From a bacterium (GTDB lineage: Bacteria; Actinomycetota; Humimicrobiia; Humimicrobiales; Humimicrobiaceae), in assembly GCA_021371805.1 (NCBI GenBank), contig JAJFVM010000047.1, positions 1 through 33,972 of the forward strand: DNA of 33,972 bases, in the 5' to 3' direction. The translations under genes and the position numbers were made by a program. Shown in pieces: positions 24,212 to 31,648 of the stretch. Position 1 is the stretch's first letter; each line of letters starts with the position of its first letter. The notes below the pieces were generated by a model. The model worked only from the letters and a program-made list of their open reading frames with translations. It searched no databases and was not told where the DNA came from.

Positions 24212-25780
24212 TTACTTAATAAACCTGTTTTTCAAAGCACCTGCTACAAATCTTACTTCCTCCATCTTAAATAAATAAGTGAGAAGAACATAAACTCCGC
24301 TTCCGATAACAATAATTATTATAAGAAGCAATAATAACATAAAAGTTCCTGATGAAAAGTACACGGAAAGGAATTTCCATAAATAATATACCACCACACA
24401 CATGACTGCCGATGCACCGGTGATCTTTGCATATGAAAGAATTATTTTCCTGCCGCTAAGATAGCCTATTTTTTTTCTTAAGATTATCAGAAGCACAATA
24501 ACATTAATAACTCCTACGATAGAAGTAGACAATGCAACACCGCTGACATCTAAAAACTTTATTAAAACCCAGTCTAATATGAAATTTATACCTATTGAGG
24601 CTAACGCTACTTTCAATGGTGTTCTTACGTTTTTCAAAGAATAAAATATTCTGTTTAAAATCATAAGCAGACCAAAAAATAAAAGACCTGTACTGTGAAA
24701 AATCAGTATATTGGATACTTTGGCTGTATCTGCTGCTGTAAACTGATATCTTTCAAATAAAATCTTTATAATCGGATTGCTTAGAATTATCATACCAAGA
24801 CTGGCAGGCACCATTATGTACCCTATCTCGCGAAATCCCAGTGAAAAACTTTCCTTTAAGCCTTTCATATTCCCATCCGCAGCCTGTCTTGAAATCAATG
24901 GATATAAAACAGTAATGACAGCAACTGAAAATACTCCCAGAGGCAAATTGGCAACTCTCCATGAAAACGTCAATGCTGTAGTGTTTCCCGCACCAAGATT
25001 TAAGGCAAAAAAGTTATCTACACTATTATTTATCTGAACGGCACCCAGGCTTAACATTATGGGTACCATCATGCCAAAAATTTCTCTTACCGCCTTATTT
25101 TTAAAATCAATACGGAATTTATATTTTAAGTCAGCTGATTTAAGTCCCGGAATTTGTATAATAACCTCCAGAATTGACCCTATCATTACACCAATTGCCA
25201 TGCTTACAATCCCGATATTTTTTGCAAGCAGTACAACAAAAATAATTGATATTACATTCATTACAAGAGGAGCAATTGCAGGCACGGTAAATTTGTTATG
25301 ACTGTTTAATATGCTTGTTATAAGACCGGAAATACTCATTACAACAAGTGAAAAAATCATAATTCTATTCATTAAGGAAAAGCTTGAAATATCCATGTTG
25401 TTGCCTGATATTTTTGAAAGCAGAATGCCGATAGGAGAAGAAAAAATGAAGACAAGCACAGATATAACCATAAAAATCAGAATGAAAATATTTGTTACGG
25501 AACTGACAAAATCATCGATTTCTCCGGCTTCACCTTTTTTTAAATAAGAAGTATAAACGGGTATAAATGCGGCAATAATAATCGATTCCGCAAACAATAC
25601 TCTAAATAAATTCGGAATAAAATATGCCCACGTAAAGGCATCGGTCTGGTAGCTGATTCCGAAATAACCCGCCATAATCTGATCCCGGGCAAGTCCTGAA
25701 ATTTTTGAAAGCAAAGTTGCTATTATTACTAAAAATGTAGCGCTGAAAATTTTTTTTCTATAATCGGTATTTTGCTGCAT
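24212..25780 (-). CDS. murJ: Lipid II flippase MurJ (MviN family)
   Basis: This 522-aa membrane protein has about 14 hydrophobic segments and flips lipid II across the cytoplasmic membrane for peptidoglycan synthesis. Family features include TLLSKISGLARDQIMAGYFG near the N-terminus, TDAFTWAYFIPNLFRVLFAESII, TFSWRVANLPLGVFSVAVITVLYPLIS, and FYSLKNVRTPLKVAL. The start has no obvious ribosome binding site. It is divergent from rpsT. Confidence 0.95.
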   Translation of the reverse strand: MQQNTDYRKKIFSATFLVIIATLLSKISGLARDQIMAGYFGISYQTDAFTWAYFIPNLFRVLFAESIIIAAFIPVYTSYLKKGEAGEIDDFVSSVTNIFILIFMVISVLVFIFSSPIGILLSKISGNNMDISSFSLMNRIMIFSLVVMSISGLITSILNSHNKFTVPAIAPLVMNVISIIFVVLLAKNIGIVSMAIGVMIGSILEVIIQIPGLKSADLKYKFRIDFKNKAVREIFGMMVPIMLSLGAVQINNSVDNFFALNLGAGNTTALTFSWRVANLPLGVFSVAVITVLYPLISRQAADGNMKGLKESFSLGFREIGYIMVPASLGMIILSNPIIKILFERYQFTAADTAKVSNILIFHSTGLLFFGLLMILNRIFYSLKNVRTPLKVALASIGINFILDWVLIKFLDVSGVALSTSIVGVINVIVLLIILRKKIGYLSGRKIILSYAKITGASAVMCVVVYYLWKFLSVYFSSGTFMLLLLLIIIIVIGSGVYVLLTYLFKMEEVRFVAGALKNRFIK

Positions 25781-25921
25781 TATCTAAATTATTGTAAATT
25801 AAATTGATTTTATGATAGCATAACATAGTTTTTAATTAAAAAATGAATTATAACATTTAAGTTTTTATATTTTAAATAACAGCAATTTAAATAATTAAAT
25901 ATTTTTATTTCTTTAAAAAAA

Positions 25922-25930
25922 TGATAGAAT
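25922..25930 (+). promoter_or_regulatory. Extended -10 promoter for rpsT
   Basis: TG-A-TAGAAT (25922-25930) is an extended -10 element. It stands 40 nt before the rpsT start codon, in the gap between the divergent murJ and rpsT genes. No good -35 is seen, as is usual for extended -10 promoters. Confidence 0.5.
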
Positions 25931-25969
25931 ATTGCCTCGTTTAAAAAATAAATATCGGAGTTATTGTTT

Positions 25970-26242
25970 ATGCCAAATACAAAGTCACAGGAGAAAAGAG
26001 ACAGACAAGGAATTAAGAGAGCTCTAAAGAATAAGGCACTGAAAACAAGAATAAAAAGCAATAAAAAGAAATTGGCTGTTGATGTTGAAAATAAAAATAT
26101 TGATGCTGCGGGTGCTGATTTAAGTTTATACTTTAAGAGTCTTGATAAAGCTGCCAAGAAAAGTGCCATTTCTAAAAATTTCGTATCAAATAAGAAATCA
26201 AAAGCTGCTAAACTTTTAAATTCTTTAAAACAGGAAAAATAG
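25970..26242 (+). CDS. rpsT: 30S ribosomal protein S20
   Basis: S20 binds 16S rRNA in the small subunit. The 90-aa sequence begins MPNTKSQEKRDRQGIKRALKNKALKTRIKSN, a typical S20 N-terminus, and stays Lys-rich to the end (SNKKSKAAKLLNSLKQ). ATG at 25970 is chosen over an in-frame TTG two codons earlier; CGGAG lies nine bases upstream. It is convergent with holA, with about 58 nt between the ends. Confidence 0.97.
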   Translation: MPNTKSQEKRDRQGIKRALKNKALKTRIKSNKKKLAVDVENKNIDAAGADLSLYFKSLDKAAKKSAISKNFVSNKKSKAAKLLNSLKQEK

Positions 26243-26300
26243 ATTCAAGTAGATAAATACTATTGAAGTTTAAACAGACAAACCATATAAATTTAATGCC

Positions 26301-27323
26301 TTATTGGATAAACTGGATTTTTGATAGAAGACCATAAAGAAAATTTATAGCTGGTTCGTCTGTTTTTCTTTTCCTGATATCAAAATCATTTAAAATACCT
26401 ATTATTTTTATAATTTCTTCGGGCTTGTAATTTCTGGCAAATCTTGCATACTTATCCAGTATCCTTAATATGAAACCGGGATTTGTATGTATATTTCTTT
26501 CCAGATATGTTTTAGCTTCATTTCTGCCCCTTTCACCATCTTTGATATACAGGACACTTTTAAACATTAAAAATAATTGTTTTATTACGCCTGAAACCGC
26601 ATTTTCATCAGCACCAAGCGTCGGTATTAACTCTGCAGCCATTTTAAAATTTTTATATCCTATATGATCAACAAAATTAAAAATTGTAAACGTGACGCTT
26701 CTGATTACAAGCCTTTTTACAATGTCTTCATTTATAATTTTTTTATCATCGTAGCATACATATAAATATAATTTTTCATATTCATTTTCAAGAATATTAA
26801 GATCATCATTAATATTGCCGATGAATATTTCCAGAGCTTTAGGAGTAATTTTTATGCCATCCAGTTCAACTTTTTCAAGAACCCGCTTTTTTAAATTTTC
26901 ACTGGTAGGTTTGTTGATAGTTATAACCTCGCCAAATTGCTTCACAAGCGCATGAAACATTCCCGCTTTTTTAAACTCGGCAGAAGTTAAAAAAATTACC
27001 GCATTTTCGTTGGGATTTGAAGTTTTTAAAACAAAATCAGATATAATCTTAAGCGGATCCTTTAAAATTTTTTCACAATTCTTTAATATAACAACTTTCT
27101 TTATGGAAAAAAATGAAGGAGTATTTAAAAAATTATACAAATCTTTTGGATCTGACAGGTCTCCTGCATTAAAGATCTTTAAATCATTTCCAATATCAAT
27201 CTTATCTTTAAGATAAGTTCTGATTTCCTTTATTTTATCATCTATTATACTTTCACTTCTGCTTTCAATAAAATAAACTGCTTTCATATCTTCAATTTTC
27301 TTATTTTCCAGAAATCCTGCCAT
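26301..27323 (-). CDS. holA: DNA polymerase III delta subunit
   Basis: HolA opens the sliding clamp as part of the clamp loader. The 340-aa sequence shows the family layout: an N-terminal domain with YFIESRSESIIDDKIKEIR, LNTPSFFSIKKVVILKNCEKIL, then LEKVELDGIKITPKALEIFIGNINDDLNILENEYEKL and a C-terminal helical domain (FNFVDHIGYKNFKMAAELIPTLGAD). The order comEA, comEC, holA and nearby rpsT is conserved in many Gram-positive lineages. GGTGG just before the ATG supports the start. Confidence 0.93.
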   Translation of the reverse strand: MAGFLENKKIEDMKAVYFIESRSESIIDDKIKEIRTYLKDKIDIGNDLKIFNAGDLSDPKDLYNFLNTPSFFSIKKVVILKNCEKILKDPLKIISDFVLKTSNPNENAVIFLTSAEFKKAGMFHALVKQFGEVITINKPTSENLKKRVLEKVELDGIKITPKALEIFIGNINDDLNILENEYEKLYLYVCYDDKKIINEDIVKRLVIRSVTFTIFNFVDHIGYKNFKMAAELIPTLGADENAVSGVIKQLFLMFKSVLYIKDGERGRNEAKTYLERNIHTNPGFILRILDKYARFARNYKPEEIIKIIGILNDFDIRKRKTDEPAINFLYGLLSKIQFIQ

Positions 27324-27442
27324 TTGCCACCATATTTTACTTTATTTTCAAACTTCCGAATGAATATATGTCGATTGTAAAAATTTAAAATTAAATTTAA
27401 ACATCAAAAAGTATGTAAATCCATAAAAAAAATCTTTTTAAA

Positions 27443-29035
27443 TTATACATTATTTTTAATATTATTCTTCATTTCTTTTCTTCCAACGAAATAGTTTAAA
27501 AAAATAAATAATATTATCAGACCCGCATAATACATCAGAAAAACAACTTTATTTTTAAAAATATCTGTATTTATAAAACTGTAAGGAAGAGAAATAAAAA
27601 AATCTGACATTTTCAATATAACATTAATTAACGTATCTGCAGGAATAATAAAGAACGAACCAAGCGCGAACCAGAAAACTGAAGATATGGAAGACACAAA
27701 CAGGTCAAGCAGCAATAAATAAAATAAGGGTGCGACAGCAACATTTGCAATTACCGAAATTATCGAAAAACCTCCGAAATAATATGAAAGTATAGGGGAA
27801 ATAACCATATTTATAGAGACTGCTGTAATAATTGATTTCATCATATAGTTTTCGGTCAGCTTTTTAAAATTTAAAAAATAATTTATAGTTTTTTTTACGA
27901 TGGGAATAACAAATATGATTGCACCAACAGAAGTAAAAGATAAAATAAATCCAGGATTTATCAGATAATCCGGACAGATTAGCAACAGCATTATATATGT
28001 AATAAAAAACGAATTTGAAACCAGAAAGTCCTTATGAAAATCCTTTGCAAAAAGAGTCAGACAAAACATGATTGAAGCTCTCATCATGCTTGCTTTTGCC
28101 CCAACAATGAAATTATATAAAACCAGGAATAAAAAAATAAAATAAGAAATATTTGTTTTCTTACCCCATATGGAGAAATTTATTTTTCTTAAAATAAAAT
28201 AAATAAATGAAGCTGTTATGGAAATATGCAGTCCTGAAATTGCAAGCAGATGATAGATTCCGCTTTCCTTGAAGCTGGCTGTAATCTTTTCGGGAATTTC
28301 CGCCTGGTTTCCCAATATTAATGCAGATGCTATTTTTGAATTTACGGTATTAAGGTTTATATCAAAAAGGAGGCTGAGGCAGTAATGAAATCTTTTCTTA
28401 AATATATGAAAATACGATTTCAATCCTTTTTCGCCGCAAGCAGTTATTTTTTCTGTATCAAAAATATATGAACTATTGCCGCTATTACCAACATATGATT
28501 GCATTCCCGTCAAATTTGCCTGGATAAAATCATCCAGATGCAAATCAGGGTTGTCTTTACTTTTATAAGATGCAAAAACATTGCCGCAATTATTTAACTC
28601 TTTAAAACTGCCGTTTTCTTTTTGAATAATTTTAAGCTGGTTTATTTCAAAATCAAAATAAGTTTTATCAAATTTCCTGAAAGGACTGCTTGTTACCCTG
28701 CCGAGAGCGACTAATTCGATATCCTTGTCTTTGAAAATATTATTATCTGAGAGCAAACTGTTTAACTTGTTATTATTTAAAAAATTAAGATATGAACTGA
28801 TAAAACTTATTAATAAAAATAATATAAATGTAAAAACCAAAAATAAATTATTGGCTTTATTTATATTTAAATATTTTTTTTCATAAATTATACCGGCAAT
28901 AATGATTAAAAAAGAGATTAATACCAGGAAAATTATATGGACAAATTTCACATTGTAATTTCCGGATATAAATAAATTAAAAATCAGAACGCCCGATGTT
29001 GCAGATAAAGCCCAGATAAAATAACAGTATTTCAT
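27443..29035 (-). CDS. comEC: ComEC/Rec2-family DNA uptake channel, short form
   Basis: This membrane channel for transforming single-stranded DNA has 530 aa with many hydrophobic segments. The Competence domain is clear: SGIYHLLAISGLHISITASFIYFILRKI, GAKASMMRASIMFCLTLFAKDF, and INPGFILSFTSVGAI. The N-terminal soluble region (about 90-200) is of the DUF4131/OB type. It ends at the membrane domain with NYFVGRKEMKNN; the C-terminal metallo-beta-lactamase domain found in full ComEC (700-800 aa) is missing. No frameshifted remnant lies downstream. It overlaps comEA by 4 nt, so translation is coupled. Confidence 0.92.
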   Translation of the reverse strand: MKYCYFIWALSATSGVLIFNLFISGNYNVKFVHIIFLVLISFLIIIAGIIYEKKYLNINKANNLFLVFTFILFLLISFISSYLNFLNNNKLNSLLSDNNIFKDKDIELVALGRVTSSPFRKFDKTYFDFEINQLKIIQKENGSFKELNNCGNVFASYKSKDNPDLHLDDFIQANLTGMQSYVGNSGNSSYIFDTEKITACGEKGLKSYFHIFKKRFHYCLSLLFDINLNTVNSKIASALILGNQAEIPEKITASFKESGIYHLLAISGLHISITASFIYFILRKINFSIWGKKTNISYFIFLFLVLYNFIVGAKASMMRASIMFCLTLFAKDFHKDFLVSNSFFITYIMLLLICPDYLINPGFILSFTSVGAIIFVIPIVKKTINYFLNFKKLTENYMMKSIITAVSINMVISPILSYYFGGFSIISVIANVAVAPLFYLLLLDLFVSSISSVFWFALGSFFIIPADTLINVILKMSDFFISLPYSFINTDIFKNKVVFLMYYAGLIILFIFLNYFVGRKEMKNNIKNNV

Positions 29036-29754
29036 ACCGAAATAAAATCTTTTAATGCATTGAATTTTTTATCTCCTATTCCTGTTACATTTTTTAAATC
29101 TTCCTTTTTTTTAAATGGTCCTCTGGTATTTCTGTAATCTATTATTCTTTGTGCAAGTTCGGGACCTATGCCAGGAAGGAGTTCCAGATCATCTCTTGCT
29201 GCAAAATTAATATTTATAATTTTGGTTCCGGAATTATTATCCTGGTTCCCGGATGTCAGAATACCATTGCCAGAATTTGAAATTTCTTTATTTGACGGGA
29301 TATAAACTTTCTGGCTGTCGGTTAAAATTTCAGCAAGATTTAAAGAAATAAGATAAGCATCCTTTTTTATCCCTCCGGCTATAGCAATAAGATCAACAAT
29401 GCGGGTGCCTTCACTTAACTCATAAACTCCCTCATTATTGATTTCTCCGCAGATGTACACTTTTATTTTCTTAACTGTTTTTTCCCTTTGCCCTCCGTCT
29501 GAATTATCGGCAGAATTATCAGCAGCAATATCTGTATTTTTGGGAGTTTTCGTTTTCTTGTCAGAATTTAAAACCGTTTTCAGGATATTTTCTTTTACTT
29601 TTCCATCGCGAACCTGTCTTATTGTTAAAAGTGAAAGAATCACGATAGCTATCAGGATTGCAATAAAGATAGATAAGTAAAATTGTCTGCCTTTCTCATA
29701 TCTGAAGCTTAAAAATTTAAATGCGATTTTATTTAACACATCACGGAATCTCAT
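29032..29754 (-). CDS. comEA: ComEA-family competence DNA-binding protein
   Basis: This 240-aa protein is a membrane-anchored receptor for incoming DNA. One membrane segment lies at about residues 28-48 (LSIFIAILIAIVILSLL). A linker and an SLBB domain follow (KIKVYICGEINNEGVYELSEGTRIVDLIAIAGGI). The C-terminus is a tandem helix-hairpin-helix domain (INFAARDDLELLPGIGPELAQRIIDYRNTRGPF, then VTGIGDKKFNALKDFI). The layout is the Gram-positive form. It overlaps comEC by ATGA. Confidence 0.94.
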   Translation of the reverse strand: MRFRDVLNKIAFKFLSFRYEKGRQFYLSIFIAILIAIVILSLLTIRQVRDGKVKENILKTVLNSDKKTKTPKNTDIAADNSADNSDGGQREKTVKKIKVYICGEINNEGVYELSEGTRIVDLIAIAGGIKKDAYLISLNLAEILTDSQKVYIPSNKEISNSGNGILTSGNQDNNSGTKIININFAARDDLELLPGIGPELAQRIIDYRNTRGPFKKKEDLKNVTGIGDKKFNALKDFISV

Positions 29755-29869
29755 GTGAATTACAAGTTTCCTAAAAAATATTATTTAATATTTATACTAA
29801 TTTATGTTAATATATATTTGAATAATAACATAAATATACTTATATTTAAATATATATTTTGTAGATACT

Positions 29870-29893
29870 GAATGATAAATCAGAATGATAAAT
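29870..29893 (+). repeat. Short direct repeat upstream of the toxin-antitoxin operon
   Basis: GAATGATAAAT occurs at 29870-29880 and 29883-29893, a 13-nt period. It lies just upstream of the predicted -35 box of the higBA-like operon. It may bind the antitoxin or be a chance duplication in AT-rich DNA. Confidence 0.35.
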
Positions 29894-29898
29894 TAATA

Positions 29899-29925
29899 TT
29901 GACAATATACCAAAAATGGTATAGG
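29899..29925 (+). promoter_or_regulatory. Promoter and palindromic operator of the toxin-antitoxin operon
   Basis: A perfect TTGACA (29899-29904) is followed by the inverted repeat ATACC-N6-GGTAT (29906-29921), which fills the spacer. TATAGG (29920-29925) is the nearest -10-like sequence, with a short 15-nt spacer. A palindrome over the promoter is the usual autoregulatory site of HigA-type antitoxins. The toxin start codon follows within a few bases. Confidence 0.55.
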
Positions 29926-29927
29926 TT

Positions 29928-30266
29928 ATGTGGGAAATAGTTTATTACAAAACGAATTCTGGCAGAATTCCTGTTTTAGATTATATAGAATTACAGGAAG
30001 CTTTAAAAATTGTAAAGATTAGAAATGCTTTCAGATTGCTTAAAGAGTTTGGGGTAGAGGAATCCCTGTTAGATACTAAAAAGATTAAAGGGAATAGATA
30101 TAAGGGGTTATGCCAATTGACAATAGAGAGTAGTAGAATTATTTACTTTATTGTAAGAAGTAATAAATTTGTTTTAGCTCATGCTTTTACTAAAAAAACT
30201 AATAAAACACCCAAACAAGAATTGGAAACTGCACGAAAAAGGATGAAGGATTATCTAAATGCTTAA
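29928..30266 (+). CDS. higB: HigB/RelE-type toxin (phage-derived Gp49-like, DUF891 family)
   Basis: This 112-aa protein resembles RelE-superfamily mRNA interferases of the Gp49/HigB2 branch. Hallmarks are MWEIVYYKTNSGRIPVLDYI, then FRLLKEFGVEESLLDTKKIKGNRYKGLCQLTI, RIIYFIVRSNKFVLAHAFTKKTNKTPKQELETARKRMKDYL. The toxin-first order and the 8-nt overlap with an XRE antitoxin gene are typical of HigBA. The start codon nearly abuts the promoter, and only AGG two bases upstream resembles a ribosome binding site, so expression may be weak or leaderless. The pair stands alone between comEA and a SIMPL gene, like an acquired addiction module. Confidence 0.88.
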   Translation: MWEIVYYKTNSGRIPVLDYIELQEALKIVKIRNAFRLLKEFGVEESLLDTKKIKGNRYKGLCQLTIESSRIIYFIVRSNKFVLAHAFTKKTNKTPKQELETARKRMKDYLNA

Positions 30267-30588
30267 ATTGAATCAAAAAGAAATATCTTGGGGAGAGGGC
30301 GAAAAAAGAATACTTAAAAAACCTGAAGTTGCTAAAGAATGTGAAAGATTAGAGCCTGAATTTCAAGCCTTAAGACAATTAATTCTTATAAGAAAAAAAA
30401 ATAAAATTACCCAGCAAGAACTTGCTGAAAATATAAATATGCAACAATCGCATATTGCAAGGCTGGAAACAGGAGAAATTACTCCAACCTTAAAGATTTT
30501 AAAAAGATATGCAAGTGGCTTAAATCAGGTTATTACTTTTAATATTATTCCTCAAAAGGAAAATTATAAAAATTGTAAATATATTTAG
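30259..30588 (+). CDS. higA: HigA/XRE-family antitoxin
   Basis: This 109-aa protein has a Cro/C1-type helix-turn-helix at about residues 45-95: KNKITQQELAENINMQQSHIARLETGEITPTLKILKRYASGLN. The N-terminal part (EKRILKKPEVAKECERLEPEFQALRQLI) is the region that usually contacts the toxin. It overlaps the toxin gene by 8 nt and should neutralise it and repress the operon at the palindrome at 29906-29921. Confidence 0.9.
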   Translation: MLKLNQKEISWGEGEKRILKKPEVAKECERLEPEFQALRQLILIRKKNKITQQELAENINMQQSHIARLETGEITPTLKILKRYASGLNQVITFNIIPQKENYKNCKYI

Positions 30589-30737
30589 ACAGTTGACAAG
30601 GTAAAAGACACAGGTAATATTGTTTTTCTTTCAGATTATGTCAGCTTTTAAAAGTTGCACCAACAGTGGTTTATTCCTTTGTACTTATTTAATATAAAAT
30701 ATATCGCTTATAGACAGTTTACTATTGCTCAGATTGC

Positions 30738-31580
30738 TTACTTAAAAATATATACAACAGATATGCTGGCTGTCACTTCAAGCTCCTGAGGCAATACAAC
30801 CGGAGGTGCGGCACTTATATCAGCTGCGGCTTTCATCTGTTTATTTGATTCATCCGTTATGGGTCCGGGGTAGGAAGTTCCGGCTTCGTTTACCGAATAT
30901 ATTTCAACAATATCTGCTGCCATAGCCTTGGAAATGGCATCAGCTTTATCATTTGCATCTTTAACTGCTTTTGTTAAAGCTTCATTTTTTGCAATTTTTT
31001 TAACTTCATCACTTAGATCATAACTTATTGAAGAGATATCACTTGCACCGGCTTCAACTGCAGTTGAAATAACACTTCCTATTTTTTCAATTTTCTGAGT
31101 TGTAACAAGTAAAGTGGTTACTGCGTTGAATGCATATATTACAGGCGGTTTATTTTCAATATAGTTATACAATGGTCGAAGACTATAACCTACGGTTTCA
31201 ATCTTCAAATCGTTCTCTCCCAGAGCTTTTACCGCAGTTATTATATTTTGAGTTTCAGACGAGTTTACGCTGACTGCTTCTTCACTGGTAGGTTTTTCTG
31301 TTGAAACCACAATATCAACCATCACGGTATCAGGCATAACTTTTACTGCTCCCTGGCTGCTGACAACTATGGTTTTTGCCTGGCTGAGTATAGATGACTT
31401 CTGAGAATCAGCTGAGCTTCCATAAACAGTTTCATCAGTAATTGCCAGAGTTGTCCTGGTTTCATTCGTATATCTTGGCGGTTTCTGCCCGATACAGCCA
31501 GGTAAAAAAATTGCGGTAGATGTTAATAATAACAATACGATAATTAAAATCGGCAGACTTTTTATTTTTTTTGTTTTCAT
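30738..31580 (-). CDS. SIMPL-domain (DUF541) lipoprotein
   Basis: This 280-aa secreted protein has a type II signal peptide (MKTKKIKSLPILIIVLLLL, lipobox LPGC) and a SIMPL/DUF541 domain from about residue 68: IVVSSQGAVKVMPDTVMVDIVVSTE, KIETVGYSLRPLYNY, ISSISYDLSDEVKKIAKNEALTKAVKDANDKADAISKAM. Family members (for example BP26 and YggE) are periplasmic or surface proteins of uncertain function, sometimes tied to oxidative stress. It follows leuS in the same direction, with about 68 nt between. Confidence 0.88.
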   Translation of the reverse strand: MKTKKIKSLPILIIVLLLLTSTAIFLPGCIGQKPPRYTNETRTTLAITDETVYGSSADSQKSSILSQAKTIVVSSQGAVKVMPDTVMVDIVVSTEKPTSEEAVSVNSSETQNIITAVKALGENDLKIETVGYSLRPLYNYIENKPPVIYAFNAVTTLLVTTQKIEKIGSVISTAVEAGASDISSISYDLSDEVKKIAKNEALTKAVKDANDKADAISKAMAADIVEIYSVNEAGTSYPGPITDESNKQMKAAADISAAPPVVLPQELEVTASISVVYIFK

Positions 31581-31648
31581 TAATATTCACCTACCTATTC
31601 ATTCCACACATATTTTTTTAAATAAAATTATGTAAAGGAATATAAAAA

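Noticed and set aside
25810-26169. 119-aa minus-strand frame over rpsT
   Set aside because: Antisense to ribosomal protein S20, which is certain.
30589-30737. Possible insertion-sequence remnant after the antitoxin gene
   Set aside because: Similar words near both ends (GACAGTTGAC and GACAGTTTAC) are short direct repeats with no transposase fragment or target duplication.
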